Source of the DNA: Thiopseudomonas sp.
GTDB lineage: Bacteria; Pseudomonadota; Gammaproteobacteria; Pseudomonadales; Pseudomonadaceae
Direction of reading: 5' to 3'
NCBI GenBank assembly: GCA_018384595.1
Contig: JAHAYO010000108.1
Span: 1 to 47,083, forward strand
DNA length: 47,083 bases
In this document: piece after piece, positions 8,077 to 17,618 of the stretch
Numbering within the stretch: position 1 is the first letter of the stretch
Layout: every line of letters starts with the position of its first letter
Program-made: the position numbers and the translations under genes
Notes under the pieces: model-generated
Told to the model about the DNA's origin: nothing
The model's input: only the letters and a program-made list of their open reading frames with translations
Database searches by the model: none

Positions 8077-8526
8077 TTATTCCGCGGGTTCCACCTGCAG
8101 CTGGTCAGCTTGGATTGCGGTGATCTGTACCCTTTGGCCTATTGCCAGTTCTCGTGTGCTGCTGGTTGCTGGGTAGCTGCTGCCGTCGAGACGGATGCGA
8201 CCATGGCCTTGAGTAAAGGGTTGACTGACTTCGGCAATACGGCCAATAAAGCCGTCCAGACCCAGATTGAGTTGTGCCGGCTGGCGACGCAGTAGCGTGC
8301 GTTGCCATTTGAGGCCTGCGGTGACGGCGATGCTGATGCTGCAGGCCAGTGCCAGCAGTTGCCAGGCAAGGCTAGCGCCGGGTATGAGCAATAAGAACAG
8401 GCCGGTCAGTGCCGCGCCGAGGCCAAGCCAGATCAGGAAAACGCCGGGCACCACAACTTCCAAGATCATCAGCAATATGGCCGCAATGAACCAGTGCCAC
8501 CATGCGGAAAAAATCAGCTCTAGCAT
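8077..8526 (-). CDS. NfeD family membrane protein
   Basis: A 149-aa protein with two to three hydrophobic segments in residues 1-75 (WWHWFIAAILLMILEVVVPGVFLIW; then LLALACSISIAVTAGL) and a soluble C-terminal OB-fold half that includes GRIRLDGSSYPA and GQRVQITAI. This is the short NfeD type (PF01957), which works with SPFH/slipin partners in membrane microdomains. Its ATG overlaps the stop of the SPFH gene by one base (TAATG), so the two are translationally coupled. The FtsZ-like gene follows 187 bp downstream on the same strand. Confidence 0.9.
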   Translation of the reverse strand: MLELIFSAWWHWFIAAILLMILEVVVPGVFLIWLGLGAALTGLFLLLIPGASLAWQLLALACSISIAVTAGLKWQRTLLRRQPAQLNLGLDGFIGRIAEVSQPFTQGHGRIRLDGSSYPATSSTRELAIGQRVQITAIQADQLQVEPAE

Positions 8527-9440
8527 TATTTGGCCTGCGTATTTTTCAGCAGCTCGGTGATGCCGGCGACGGCACCGGTTACCCCTGAGGCTTCCAGCGG
8601 CATCAAGACCAGCTTGCTGTTGTCGCCCTGACCGATGTGCTGCAGGGCTTCGACATATTTGACGCCCAAAAAGTATTGCAGCGCCTGCACGTCGCCCTCA
8701 CTAATGGCCTGGGAGACAACACGGGTGGCCTTAGCTTCGGCGAGTGCTTCGCGTTCGCGGGCCTCGGCATTGAGGAAGGCAGCTTCCTTCTCGCCTTGTG
8801 CCTGTAGCACTTGTGCCTCGCGCTGGCCTTGGGCCTGCAGTACGGCGGCTTCCTTGTCACCATTGGCTTTGGTGACTACGGCGCGGCGGTGGCGCTCGGC
8901 GGTCATTTGCAGGTTCATGGCTTCTTGCAGTTCGGGCGACATGCTGAGGTCGCGGATCTCAATGCGGGTGACTTTGATACCCCAAGGCGCGGTGGCCAGA
9001 TCCACTGCTGCGAGCAGGCGTTCGTTGATCTCCTCGCGGCTGGACAGCATGTGGTCCAGCTCCATTGAACCTAGCACCGAGCGCAGGTTGGTAATGGTCA
9101 GGTTGACGACAGCGTAGGTCAGGTTGTCGACCTGATAGGCGGCCTTGGCGGCGTCCATGATGCGGTAGAACACCACGCCGTCGGCGGTGACGGCTGCGTT
9201 GTCCTTGGAGATTACGGTTTGTGAGGGAACGTCCAGCACCGACTCCATCATCGATAAGCGAAAGCCGATGCGGTCAACAAAAGGAACAATTAGGTTCAGA
9301 CCCGGCTCTAGGGTTGCGGTGTAACGGCCAAAACGCTCGACTGTCCATTGCTGGCCCTGGGGAACCACCTTGACACCGGCAAAGAAAAATACCACCACTA
9401 GTGCGACCAGCACACCAAATAAAGAAAGCAGAGCGTCCAT
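8526..9440 (-). CDS. SPFH/stomatin-prohibitin family protein (QmcA-like slipin)
   Basis: A 304-aa protein from ATG 9440, preceded by GAGG. An N-terminal membrane anchor (residues ~1-22) is followed by the SPFH domain with VVPQGQQWTVERFGRY, EPGLNLIVPFVDRIG, ISKDNAAVTADGVVFYRI and APWGIKVTRIEIRDL. A long charged coiled coil rich in Ala, Glu and Gln then runs from about 170 to 250. This layout matches E. coli QmcA and other slipins, which oligomerise at the inner membrane as scaffolds, often with protease or NfeD partners. It is the first gene of the nfeD-containing minus-strand operon. An extended frame to 9473 exists, but ATG 9440 has the better site and matches the family start. Confidence 0.92.
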   Translation of the reverse strand: MDALLSLFGVLVALVVVFFFAGVKVVPQGQQWTVERFGRYTATLEPGLNLIVPFVDRIGFRLSMMESVLDVPSQTVISKDNAAVTADGVVFYRIMDAAKAAYQVDNLTYAVVNLTITNLRSVLGSMELDHMLSSREEINERLLAAVDLATAPWGIKVTRIEIRDLSMSPELQEAMNLQMTAERHRRAVVTKANGDKEAAVLQAQGQREAQVLQAQGEKEAAFLNAEAREREALAEAKATRVVSQAISEGDVQALQYFLGVKYVEALQHIGQGDNSKLVLMPLEASGVTGAVAGITELLKNTQAK

Positions 9441-9585
9441 GGAATATCCTCGTTGGGAGCAGAAACGGCTCAATGGCCGTAAGTAAACGCTGATTATTAT
9501 GTTTTTGGTAAAAAAATGAAACTGTCAGCACAGAGTGTGTTGTGTGAACTGGTGGTCACAAGTGGACTATTTAGACTTTTGTTGG

Positions 9586-9615
9586 ATGACGGGTGCTGCG
9601 TGTGTGGCGTATAGT
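9586..9615 (+). promoter_or_regulatory. Candidate sigma-70 promoter of small RNA
   Basis: ATGACG at 9586-9591 (4 of 6 to TTGACA), an 18-nt spacer and TATAGT at 9610-9615 (5 of 6 to TATAAT). Transcription would begin near 9622. Confidence 0.45.
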
Positions 9616-9621
9616 GGCACC

Positions 9622-9710
9622 CGTCTACCTCCTGCGAGAAGACAGATTCATGCGTAAACGTTCCTCCCCCGGAACGTATTTCAGACGGCCCTTGGGTCGT
9701 CTTTTTTTTT
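9622..9710 (+). ncRNA. Candidate small RNA with C-rich loops
   Basis: This stretch between two genes has a promoter-like element upstream and a strong terminator at its end, but no convincing coding frame. ACCTCCT at 9627-9633 equals the anti-Shine-Dalgarno core of 16S rRNA and lies in a weakly closed loop (GTCT/AGAC). A perfect 7-bp hairpin (9658-9664 with 9671-9677) then presents TCCCCC in its loop. The terminator stem and nine T residues follow. Exposed CCUCC/CCCCC loops are known in several bacterial small RNAs that pair with ribosome binding sites. Identity with a named RNA is not established. The start is inferred from the promoter. Confidence 0.5.
9683..9710 (+). terminator. Intrinsic terminator of the small RNA candidate
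   Basis: An 8-bp stem (9683-9690 with 9695-9702, one G-T wobble) and CTTG loop are followed by a run of nine T. No protein gene lies upstream on this strand for more than 2 kb, which is why a small RNA is suspected. Confidence 0.85.
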
Positions 9711-9775
9711 GCCCGCACAAAAGTACCGTAGCGGGTATGCTGGGGCTGCTTGTTTTCAGACTTAGAGAGGTTGGC

Positions 9776-10048
9776 ATGAATACCCACCAAGAGGTGATCC
9801 ACAATTTCGCGGCGCAGTCGTTCGAGGTGTTTGTGGATGGGCACCGTGCTCATCTGGACTATCAGCGGCTGGATGAGCGCACGCTGGATTATTGTCACAC
9901 CTTTGTACCGGACGCATTGCGTGGCCAGGGACTGGCAGCACGGGTGACGGCGGCGGCGCTGGACTATGCGCGGGACAATGGCTTTGAGGTGCGCCCCAGT
10001 TGCAGTTATGTGGCGGCCTACATGCAGCGCCAGGCGAGTCGACGCTAG
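9776..10048 (+). CDS. GNAT-like N-acetyltransferase, YjdJ type (Acetyltransf_CG)
   Basis: A small 90-aa protein from ATG 9776, with AGAGAGG at 9764-9770. Features of the short GCN5-related family are LDYCHTFVPDALRGQGLAAR (an acetyl-CoA-binding RGQGLA loop), VTAAALDYARDNGFEVRP and CSYVAAYMQR near the end. These proteins comprise only the acetyl-CoA core. Substrates are generally unknown. The frame is open upstream to 9593, but that part crosses the terminator at 9683-9710 and is not family-like. A long bidirectional terminator follows. Confidence 0.87.
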   Translation: MNTHQEVIHNFAAQSFEVFVDGHRAHLDYQRLDERTLDYCHTFVPDALRGQGLAARVTAAALDYARDNGFEVRPSCSYVAAYMQRQASRR

Positions 10049-10061
10049 TTTTGCACTGTAG

Positions 10062-10102
10062 AAATAACAAAGGCCGGAAAAATCTTCCGGCCTTTGTTAT
10101 TT
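10062..10102. terminator. Bidirectional intrinsic terminator
   Basis: A perfect 18-bp stem (10062-10079 with 10085-10102) with AGGCCGGAA core and a 5-nt loop. A/T-rich ends suit termination in both directions, between the acetyltransferase and the convergent DAHP synthase gene. Confidence 0.93.
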
Positions 10103-10127
10103 GAAGCAAACGTTATGCAGCAAAGAC

Positions 10128-11204
10128 TCAGCCACGCTTGCGCTGGGGCAGCACGTCCTTGAGTTTTTCGTGCATGGCGCGTAGGGATTTTTCCGTGGTA
10201 TCCCAGTCGATACAGGCGTCGGTGATGGAAATGCCATACTTGAGCTGGCTGATGTCTTCACAGATGGCCTGACTGCCCCAACCCAGGTGACTTTCAATCA
10301 TCAGGCTGGTGATGGAGGTGTTGCCATCGACGATTTGGGTGGTGATATTTTCCAGCACCAGTGGCTGCAGGGCAGGGTCTTTGTTGGAGTTGGCATGGCT
10401 GCAGTCGATCATGATATTGGGGCTGATTTTGTTTTTGGCCAGCTCCTGCTCGCACAGCGCCACGCTGACCGAGTCGTAGTTCGGCTTGCCGTTGCCGCCG
10501 CGCAGAACGACATGACCGTATGGGTTGCCCTTGGTGGTCACAATGGACACCTTGCCGTACGAGTCGATGCCAAGAAAGCGGTGTGGACTGGATACCGACT
10601 GTAGCGCATTGATGGCCACGGTTAGGCCGCCATCAGTGCCGTTTTTGAAGCCTACTGCCGAAGACAGGCCAGAGGCCATTTCACGGTGAGTCTGGGATTC
10701 GGTGGTACGTGCGCCGATGGCTGACCAGCTGATTAGGTCCTGCAAGTACTGCGGGGTGATGGGGTCCAGCGCTTCGGTGGCGGTGGGAATGCCCTTTTCC
10801 GCCAGCTCCAGCAGCAGCTGGCGGCCAATATGCAGGCCGTCTTCAATGCGGAAGGAATCATCCAGGTAGGGGTCGTTGATCAGGCCTTTCCAGCCAACGG
10901 TGGTGCGTGGTTTTTCAAAGTACACCCGCATGATGATGTACAAGGTGTCGGATACTTCCTCGGCCAGTGCCTTGAGGCGATCGGCGTATTCATGGGCAGC
11001 TTTGAGGTCGTGGATGGAGCAGGGGCCGATAACGATGAACAGGCGATGATCCTTGCCGTCGAGGATGTTGCGTACGACCTGCCGGCCTTCGCTGACGGTC
11101 TGGCGGGCCGTGTCGGTCAGCGGTATCTTGGCTTTCAGCTGGTCCGGGGTGATCAGGGCAATATTGGAGGCGACGTTAAGGTCGCTGATGGGCAAATCGG
11201 CCAT
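10128..11204 (-). CDS. aroF: DAHP synthase, class I (AroF-like)
   Basis: 3-deoxy-7-phosphoheptulonate synthase, 358 aa, the usual AroF/G/H length. It condenses phosphoenolpyruvate and erythrose 4-phosphate as the first step of the shikimate pathway in the cytoplasm. Signature segments are VIGPCSIHD (metal Cys), RVYFEKPRTTVGWKGLINDP, SAIGARTTESQTHREMASGL, VGFKNGTDGG and MIDCSHANSNKD. Details such as TEALDP, SQTHREMASGLS and PHRFLGI are closer to E. coli AroF (tyrosine-sensitive) than to AroG or AroH, but feedback specificity is not proven. It stands alone, 104 bp after mltF on the same strand. Confidence 0.94.
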   Translation of the reverse strand: MADLPISDLNVASNIALITPDQLKAKIPLTDTARQTVSEGRQVVRNILDGKDHRLFIVIGPCSIHDLKAAHEYADRLKALAEEVSDTLYIIMRVYFEKPRTTVGWKGLINDPYLDDSFRIEDGLHIGRQLLLELAEKGIPTATEALDPITPQYLQDLISWSAIGARTTESQTHREMASGLSSAVGFKNGTDGGLTVAINALQSVSSPHRFLGIDSYGKVSIVTTKGNPYGHVVLRGGNGKPNYDSVSVALCEQELAKNKISPNIMIDCSHANSNKDPALQPLVLENITTQIVDGNTSITSLMIESHLGWGSQAICEDISQLKYGISITDACIDWDTTEKSLRAMHEKLKDVLPQRKRG

Positions 11205-11308
11205 GGGTATCTACTCGCAAGAAGTCAGGACATAAAAAGTGCGCAAAAGCATAGCAGAAAAATGCCGGACCTTGCAGTTGGACTATCGGTGGCGGCCTAG
11301 TTAGGGCT

Positions 11309-12745
11309 TTAGTCCTTAATGGCTGGCGTGTGCAGGCCGCCAAGGATGGCGTCTTCGCTGCCGGTCGGGGCGGACCAAGACAGGATGTCCTGATAGCGGC
11401 GGATATTGTTGACAAAATGCACCGGCTCGCCGCCACGGGCAAAGCCATGACGGGTCTGGCTGTACCATTGTTTTTGCGCCAGCCGGGGCAAAATGGAGCG
11501 CACGTCAATCCAGCTGTCAGGGTTGAGCCCGGCTTGTGCAGTCAGTTTGCGAGCGTCTTCAAGGTGACCCAAGCCGACATTGTAGGCAGCCAGAGCAAAC
11601 CAATAACGCTCGGGATATTGGATGCTGTCAGGCAGGCGCTCCAGCATCTGGGCCAGATACTTGGCACCGCCCTGTATGCTTTGCTTCGGGTCGAGGCGGT
11701 TGCGCACGCCCAGACCTTCGGCGGTACGCTGGGTCAGCATCATCAGGCCGCGCACGCCGGTTTTTGAGCGTGCTTCTGGGTCCCAATGGGATTCCTGATA
11801 GCCAACGGCGGCCAGTAGCCGCCAGTCTAGGCCGTATTCGTCGGCATACTGGCGAAACAAGGCTTCGTATTTGGGCAGGCGCTGTTGCAGGTGGCGAGCG
11901 AAGGCTTTGGCACCCACATAGCCCATCATGTCCAGATGGCCGTAGTAGCGCTCGACTAGCGTGTCAATCAGGCCGTCTGCACGCGCCTGTTCCAAAAAGG
12001 CATTAACGGCCTCTGTCAAGCTGGCGTCTGGCTGATCCAGATGTTGGCGCACCGCCCATTGCAGACCGATGGCCGGCTCTAAGCTGAACGCCAGCTGGAT
12101 ATGGGGGAAATACACCTGATGCATGGCCAGTTCGTTGGAGTTGACCAGGGTGATGTCAATCTGGCCTTCATCAACCATGCGCAGCAAATCGACGATTTCC
12201 ACCTCGTCCGACTCGCTAAACTCGAGCTGTGGGTGCGTTGTCTGCAGGGTGCGCAGCAGGTCGGCATGGATGCTGTCTCTAAGCACCAGAATACGTTTGC
12301 CGGCCAGCGCGGCAGGACTCTGTGGGCGTTTGGCGGCGGTGTTGTAGATGACTTGGGGCGTGACCTGCAGGTAGCTGTCACTGAACTCGACCAGCGGGGT
12401 GCGAGCGGGGCTGCTGGTAAGGCCGGCGGCGAGCAATGCGGGCCTGCCGGTGGTACGCAGGCGCTGGAATAGCTGGTCGATGGTGCCGGCGGTTTCTACG
12501 CGCAGCTCGACCCCCAGCTGTCCGGCAAAGGCGCTGGCCAGATCGTACTCGAAGCCGGATGCGGAACTGTCATCCTGAACGTAGGTGGAAGGCGTGTTGC
12601 GGGTCAGCATCACCAGCTCGCCTGTGTGGCGAAGCTGGTCCAGATCGTTCAGGCGGGCAGCGGCCTGTTCCTGATCTTGGCAGGCAGTCAGGCCTAGGAT
12701 CAACAACCCAGGCAGGGCGCGGCGGTAACAGTAGGCGAAGGACAT
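11309..12745 (-). CDS. mltF: Membrane-bound lytic transglycosylase MltF
   Basis: A 478-aa outer-membrane lipoprotein from ATG 12745. The signal sequence ends in the lipobox LTAC (Cys22). A periplasmic solute-binding-like domain (about 35-265; RNTPSTYVQDD, GFEYDLASAFA, VVDLLRMVDEG-type segment) precedes a C-terminal SLT domain with catalytic Glu318 in GYQESHWDPEARSKTGVRG and MMLTQRTA. The domain order and adjacency to divergent purL match Pseudomonas mltF. It cleaves peptidoglycan glycan strands, and the N-terminal domain is regulatory in P. aeruginosa. The frame is open to 12853, but the extra 36 residues would bury the signal peptide. No strong ribosome binding site is visible at 12745. Confidence 0.93.
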   Translation of the reverse strand: MSFAYCYRRALPGLLILGLTACQDQEQAAARLNDLDQLRHTGELVMLTRNTPSTYVQDDSSASGFEYDLASAFAGQLGVELRVETAGTIDQLFQRLRTTGRPALLAAGLTSSPARTPLVEFSDSYLQVTPQVIYNTAAKRPQSPAALAGKRILVLRDSIHADLLRTLQTTHPQLEFSESDEVEIVDLLRMVDEGQIDITLVNSNELAMHQVYFPHIQLAFSLEPAIGLQWAVRQHLDQPDASLTEAVNAFLEQARADGLIDTLVERYYGHLDMMGYVGAKAFARHLQQRLPKYEALFRQYADEYGLDWRLLAAVGYQESHWDPEARSKTGVRGLMMLTQRTAEGLGVRNRLDPKQSIQGGAKYLAQMLERLPDSIQYPERYWFALAAYNVGLGHLEDARKLTAQAGLNPDSWIDVRSILPRLAQKQWYSQTRHGFARGGEPVHFVNNIRRYQDILSWSAPTGSEDAILGGLHTPAIKD

Positions 12746-12836
12746 GCCGGCAGTATACAAAGCCGTGGCCAGCTGGCCAATATGCGGGCGGTTGTCGGCT
12801 GCGGTTTTGACTCTGACAAGCGGTGATAATTTTTGA

Positions 12837-12866
12837 TTGGTCATTTGGCGCATGGACGATTAAAAT
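12837..12866 (+). promoter_or_regulatory. Candidate purL promoter
   Basis: TTGGTC at 12837-12842, an 18-nt spacer and TAAAAT at 12861-12866, about 40 bp before the purL ATG. The -35 match is weak (3 of 6) and the -10 match strong (5 of 6). I see no PUR box. Confidence 0.45.
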
Positions 12867-12905
12867 GCCGCCTCTTGTTTGCTCTGATCAGAGGCAGTTT
12901 CAACG

Positions 12906-15900
12906 ATGCTCATTTTGCGTGGTGCACCCGCCCTTACCGAATTTCGCCATCAATCCCTGCTGCAGAAAATTCAGTCCATCGTGCCGGAAGCCGGGCAGGT
13001 CTATGCAGAATTTGTGCATTTCCTGGACCTGAGTTCCGGTCTGGATGCAGCAGAAGAGCAGCGCTTGCAGCAGCTGCTGGACTATGGCCCGCAGGCTGAG
13101 CGCCAGCAGCCGGCCGGCCGGCTGTTTCTGGTAGTGCCGCGCATCGGCACCCTGTCGCCCTGGTCCAGCACGGCCACCGACCTGCTGCGCCATGCCGGGC
13201 TGGACAAGCTCCAGCGTATCGAGCGCGGCACGGCCTATTATCTGGATGCCGAACTGAATGACAGCCAGGCCAAAGCGCTACGCGCCCTGCTGCACGACCG
13301 CATGAGCGAGACGGTACTGGCCGATCTGCAGGCCGCTGCAGCCCTGTTTGCCGAAGAGCAGCCGCGCCCGCTGGCTGCCGTGGACATTCTCGGTGGCGGG
13401 CTGGCTGCGCTGCAGCAGGCCGATGCCGAGTTGGGGCTGGCGCTGGCCGAGGACGAGATGGAATATCTGGTGGCCAGTTTCCAGAAGCTTGGGCGCAACC
13501 CACATGATGTCGAGCTGATGATGTTTGCCCAGGCCAACTCCGAACACTGCCGCCACAAGATTTTCAATGCCAGCTGGGACATTGATGGCGAGGCGCAGCA
13601 AAAATCGCTGTTTGCCATGATCAAAAACACCTACGAAAACAACCATGCCGGTGTGCTGTCCGCCTACAAGGACAACTCCTCGGTGATTGAAGGTTATGTC
13701 GCCGGCCGCTTCTTTCCGGACGAAAACGGCCAGTACAGTGCCCATCAGGAGCCGATTCATATCCTGATGAAGGTGGAAACCCATAACCACCCCTCCGGCA
13801 TTGCTCCTTATCCGGGTGCCGGCACCGGCTCCGGCGGTGAGCTGCGTGACGAAGGCGCCACCGGCATCGGCTCCCGGCCCAAGGCCGGCCTGACCGGCTT
13901 TACCGTATCCAGCCTGAACATTCCCGGCTACCAGCAGCCCTGGGAGCTGCAATACGGCAAGCCCGGGCGCATGGTGGATGCGCTGGAAGTGCTGATTGAA
14001 GGCTCCAAAGGTGGTGCGGCCTTCAACAACGAATTTGGCCGCCCGGTACTCAACGGCTATGTACGCAGCTTCGAGCAGGAAGTGGATACCGTCAATGGCC
14101 GCGAAGTGCGCGGTTATCACAAGCCCATCGTGCTGGCCGGAGGCATGGGCAACATCCGTGACGGCCATGTGCAGAAGGGCGAGATCAAACCCGGCAGCCA
14201 GCTGATTGTGCTGGGCGGCCCGGCCATGCTGATTGGCCTGGGCGGTGGTGCGGCTTCATCGGCTGATACCCTGGCCGAGGATGATCTGGACTTTGCCTCC
14301 GTGCAGCGCGGCAACCCTGAGCTGGGCCGCCGCTGCCAGGAAGTGATCGACCGCTGCTGGCAGCTGGGCGATAACAACCCCATCCGCTTCATTCACGACG
14401 TGGGTGCCGGCGGCCTGTCCAATGCTTTCCCCGAGCTGGTCAATGATGCCGGCCGTGGCGGCCGCTTCGAGCTGCGTGACATGCCGACCGCCCAGCCCGG
14501 CCTGAGCCCGCTGGAGCTGTGGTGCAACGAGTCGCAGGAACGTTATGTGCTGGCGGTGGATCCGCAGGATCTGCCACGCTTTGCTGCCATTTGCGAACGG
14601 GAGCGCTGCCCCTTTGCCGTGGTTGGCGAGGCCACCGAAGAAATGCAGCTGGTGCTGGGTGACCGCCACTTTGACAACCAGCCGGTAGACATGCCGCTGG
14701 ATGTGCTGCTGGGCAAGCCGCCGCGCATGCATCGTAGCGTGACTCGCGAAGCGAGCTGTCCGCAGCTGTTTGCTGCCGACCAGTTGAGCCTGACTCAGAG
14801 CATCGAGCGTGTACTGCGCCATCCCAGTGTGGCCAGTAAGAATTTTGTCATTACCTCTTCTGACCGCAGCGTGACCGGTCTGGTGGTGCGTGACCAGCTG
14901 ATTGGCCCCTGGCAGGTGCCGGTGGCGGATTGCGCAGTCACCGCGCAAAGCTTTGACAGCCAGTATGGCGAGGCCATGGCAATGGGCGAGCGTACCCCAG
15001 TGGCCATCCTGAATGCACCGGCCTCCGGCCGTCTGGCGGTGGGCGAGACCCTTACCAACCTGGCCGCGGCGCGTATCGAGACGCTCAGCGACATCCGTCT
15101 GTCCGCCAACTGGATGGCTGCAGCCGGCCACCCCGGCGAGGATGCGCGCTTGTACGAAACCGTTAAGGCGGTAGGCATGGAGCTGTGCCCGCAGCTGGAC
15201 ATCACCATTCCGGTGGGCAAGGACTCCATGTCGATGAAAACCCGTTGGCAGGAAAATGGCGAGGAAAAAACCGTTACCTCACCGGTTTCCCTGATCATCA
15301 GCGGTTTTGCCCCGGTAGCGGATGTGCGCAAGACCCTGACCCCGCAACTGCAGCTGGATCAGGGTGAAACCACCCTGCTGCTGGTGGATCTAGGTCGTGG
15401 CCAGAACCGCCTCGGTGGCTCGATTCTGGCTCAGGTATACAGCGAGTTGGGTGATGTAACACCGGATGTGGACAACGCTGCCGACCTTAAGGCTTTCTTT
15501 GACGGCATTCAGCAGCTCAACCAGCAGGATAAGCTGCTGGCCTACCATGACCGCTCCGACGGCGGCCTGCTGGCAACCGTACTGGAAATGGCTTTTGCCG
15601 GTCACTGCGGCCTGCAGTTGGGGCTGGATACGCTGAATATTGCGCCGGCGGATATTAACGCTGCCCTGTTTAACGAAGAGCTGGGTGCGGTGATCCAGGT
15701 GCGTACCGCCGATGTGGCGGCAGTGCTGGACGTGTTCAACCAGAAGGGACTGGACGGCTGTGTGCATGCTATCGGCATGCCGCAGGCAGGCAACCAGGTT
15801 GAAATCAGCCTGGCCGGCCAGGTGCTGTACCGCGAGCAGCGCAGTCGCCTGCATCAGGTCTGGAGTGAAACCAGTTACCAGATCGAGCGTCTGCGTGACA

Positions 15901-16796
15901 ACGCCGGCTGCGTGCAGGCCGAGTTTGACAGTCTGCTTGATGAGCAGAACCCTGGCCTCAGCGCACAGCTGAGCTATGACATCAATCAGGATCTGAGCGC
16001 GCCCTACATCAGTGTCGGCAGCCGTCCGCAAGTGGCGATCCTGCGCGAGCAGGGCAGTAATGGCCAGAGCGAGCTGGCTGCGGCCTTTGACCGTGCCGGT
16101 TTTGCCGCCATTGACGTGCATACCAGTGACCTGCTGGCGGGGCGCGTCAGTCTTGAGCAGATGAAGGGACTGGCTGTGAGTGCCGGCTTCTCCTTTGGTG
16201 ATGCCTTTGGTGCCGGTGCCGGCTGGGCCAACAGCATTCTGCTCAATGCGCAGCTGCGCGAGCAGTTTGCCACCTTCTTTGAGCGCAGCGACAGCTTCAC
16301 CCTGGGGGTCGGCAACGGCTGTCAGATGCTGAGCCGTTTGCAGCAGCTGATTCCGGGGGCCGAGCACTGGCCGCTGTTTGCCGCCAACACCTCGGAGCGT
16401 TTCGAGGGCCGCCTGAGCATGGTCGAGGTGCAGCAGTCACCGTCCATTCTGCTGGCCGGCATGGCCGGTTCGCGCCTGCCGGTAACCGTGGCCTGCGCCA
16501 GTGGCCGTGCCGAATTTGCCTGTGCCGATGCACGCACGGCAACCAACGCTTCTGGTCTGGTGGCGCTGCGTTTTACCGACAATGCAGGGCAGGTCACCGA
16601 AGCCTATCCGGCCAACCCTTGCGGTACGCCGGACGGCATTACCGGCCTGACCAGCCGTGATGGCCGTGCCACCCTGCTGATGCCGAATCCGGAGCGCCTG
16701 TTCCGTACGGTGCAGCACTCTTGGCATCCGCGTGACTGGCAGGAAAACGGTGCCTGGTTACGCCTGTTCGGCAATGCCCGTGCCTGGGTCAACTGA
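12906..16796 (+). CDS. purL: Phosphoribosylformylglycinamidine synthase (FGAM synthase)
   Basis: The large single-chain PurL of gammaproteobacteria, 1296 aa. It converts FGAR, ATP and glutamine to FGAM in step 4 of purine synthesis. The protein has an N-terminal PurS-like domain, two AIRS-type catalytic halves ([34 protein letters not shown]; later [17 protein letters not shown]) and a C-terminal class I glutamine amidotransferase with the nucleophile in [12 protein letters not shown] and a terminal [15 protein letters not shown] segment. ATG 12906 gives the usual start ([14 protein letters not shown]). It is divergent from mltF and followed by a terminator. GC-rich codon use is more pronounced than in the flagellar genes at the left. 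Confidence 0.98.
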   Translation: MLILRGAPALTEFRHQSLLQKIQSIVPEAGQVYAEFVHFLDLSSGLDAAEEQRLQQLLDYGPQAERQQPAGRLFLVVPRIGTLSPWSSTATDLLRHAGLDKLQRIERGTAYYLDAELNDSQAKALRALLHDRMSETVLADLQAAAALFAEEQPRPLAAVDILGGGLAALQQADAELGLALAEDEMEYLVASFQKLGRNPHDVELMMFAQANSEHCRHKIFNASWDIDGEAQQKSLFAMIKNTYENNHAGVLSAYKDNSSVIEGYVAGRFFPDENGQYSAHQEPIHILMKVETHNHPSGIAPYPGAGTGSGGELRDEGATGIGSRPKAGLTGFTVSSLNIPGYQQPWELQYGKPGRMVDALEVLIEGSKGGAAFNNEFGRPVLNGYVRSFEQEVDTVNGREVRGYHKPIVLAGGMGNIRDGHVQKGEIKPGSQLIVLGGPAMLIGLGGGAASSADTLAEDDLDFASVQRGNPELGRRCQEVIDRCWQLGDNNPIRFIHDVGAGGLSNAFPELVNDAGRGGRFELRDMPTAQPGLSPLELWCNESQERYVLAVDPQDLPRFAAICERERCPFAVVGEATEEMQLVLGDRHFDNQPVDMPLDVLLGKPPRMHRSVTREASCPQLFAADQLSLTQSIERVLRHPSVASKNFVITSSDRSVTGLVVRDQLIGPWQVPVADCAVTAQSFDSQYGEAMAMGERTPVAILNAPASGRLAVGETLTNLAAARIETLSDIRLSANWMAAAGHPGEDARLYETVKAVGMELCPQLDITIPVGKDSMSMKTRWQENGEEKTVTSPVSLIISGFAPVADVRKTLTPQLQLDQGETTLLLVDLGRGQNRLGGSILAQVYSELGDVTPDVDNAADLKAFFDGIQQLNQQDKLLAYHDRSDGGLLATVLEMAFAGHCGLQLGLDTLNIAPADINAALFNEELGAVIQVRTADVAAVLDVFNQKGLDGCVHAIGMPQAGNQVEISLAGQVLYREQRSRLHQVWSETSYQIERLRDNAGCVQAEFDSLLDEQNPGLSAQLSYDINQDLSAPYISVGSRPQVAILREQGSNGQSELAAAFDRAGFAAIDVHTSDLLAGRVSLEQMKGLAVSAGFSFGDAFGAGAGWANSILLNAQLREQFATFFERSDSFTLGVGNGCQMLSRLQQLIPGAEHWPLFAANTSERFEGRLSMVEVQQSPSILLAGMAGSRLPVTVACASGRAEFACADARTATNASGLVALRFTDNAGQVTEAYPANPCGTPDGITGLTSRDGRATLLMPNPERLFRTVQHSWHPRDWQENGAWLRLFGNARAWVN

Positions 16797-16811
16797 CCTG
16801 TCGTGACATAC

Positions 16812-16840
16812 AAACGCCGCTCGAATGAGCGGCGTTTTTG
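16812..16840 (+). terminator. Intrinsic terminator of purL
   Basis: A perfect 11-bp stem (16812-16822 with 16827-16837) around AACGCCGCTC, loop GAAT, then T-run. Confidence 0.92.
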
Positions 16841-17008
16841 TTGGAGGGAGGTTTTGTAGGGGCCGATGGAACGGTTTTGAAACGAATATTGTGTCAAAAG
16901 TGTGACGAACCCCAAGGTGGCACTTGTCTATAGGCGTATTTGTTGACAGACTTTCGGCCAGCTTCTGGTGTGATCAGAAACCCATTCTGTTTAAGGAGTT
17001 GAGGCAGT

Positions 17009-17617
17009 ATGAGTATTTATGCGTTAAAGCCGGCTTTTCAGGGCGTGTTGCGGCCGCTGGTCAATGCGCTGGCCCTGCGTGGCGTAACGGCCAATCAGGT
17101 CACTCTGCTGGCCTGCGCTATTTCGCTGCTGGTTGGCATGGCGGTCTGTGTGGCGGTGGCGCTGGAGCAGACTGTCTGGCTTTGGGCGTTGCCGGTGTGG
17201 TTTTTCCTGCGCATGGCGTTCAATGCCATTGACGGCATGCTGGCCCGCGAGCACTACCAGCAAAGCGCATTGGGTGGTTATCTCAACGAGCTGACCGACG
17301 TGATTTCGGACAGCGCCATGTATCTGCCGCTGGTATTTGTCGGCTGGATCAATCCCTGGCCGGTTTGGGCGCTGATTGTACTGGCCATCGTCAGCGAACT
17401 TGCTGGTGTGCTGGGGCAGGTGCACGGCAATGGCCGTCGTTATGATGGCCCGATGGGCAAAAGTGACCGGGCCGTCGCTGTCAGCCTGTTGGCACTGCTG
17501 GTTATTTACTTGCCCGGGCAGGGGCTGCTGCTGAACGGACTGCTGGTGCTGGTAGTAGCCCTGTTGCTATGGACCCTTTACCGCCGGGTTGCCAACGGCC
17601 TCAAACCGGGAGCTTGA
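17009..17617 (+). CDS. CDP-alcohol phosphatidyltransferase (YnbA-like)
   Basis: A 202-aa membrane protein with about six hydrophobic segments. It carries a CDP-alcohol phosphotransferase motif in the form NAIDGMLAREHYQQ...GGYLNELTDVISD. Relative to the classic D-x2-DG-x2-AR-x8-G-x3-D-x3-D, two Asp positions are Asn. The same Asn variants occur in E. coli YnbA, which it resembles overall (start MSIYALKPAFQ, later GPMGKSDRA). Such enzymes transfer a phosphatidyl group from CDP-diacylglycerol to an alcohol. The acceptor is unknown. It is the first gene of a three-gene cassette with an acyltransferase (1 bp downstream of its stop) and a CdsA-like gene. Confidence 0.85.
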   Translation: MSIYALKPAFQGVLRPLVNALALRGVTANQVTLLACAISLLVGMAVCVAVALEQTVWLWALPVWFFLRMAFNAIDGMLAREHYQQSALGGYLNELTDVISDSAMYLPLVFVGWINPWPVWALIVLAIVSELAGVLGQVHGNGRRYDGPMGKSDRAVAVSLLALLVIYLPGQGLLLNGLLVLVVALLLWTLYRRVANGLKPGA

Positions 17618-17618
17618 G

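Noticed and set aside
9593-9775. N-terminal extension of the GNAT-like protein
   Set aside because: It crosses a strong terminator and the small RNA candidate, and the added residues do not resemble the family. ATG 9776 has the good ribosome binding site.
12746-12853. MltF starting at 12853
   Set aside because: It would place 36 polar residues before the signal peptide and lipobox. ATG 12745 gives a normal lipoprotein leader.
14256-15131. Long open frame antisense to purL (and a similar one antisense to relA at 39498-40646)
   Set aside because: Both lie wholly opposite well-identified conserved genes and have composition typical of the reverse frame of GC-rich coding sequence. No ribosome binding site or family is seen.
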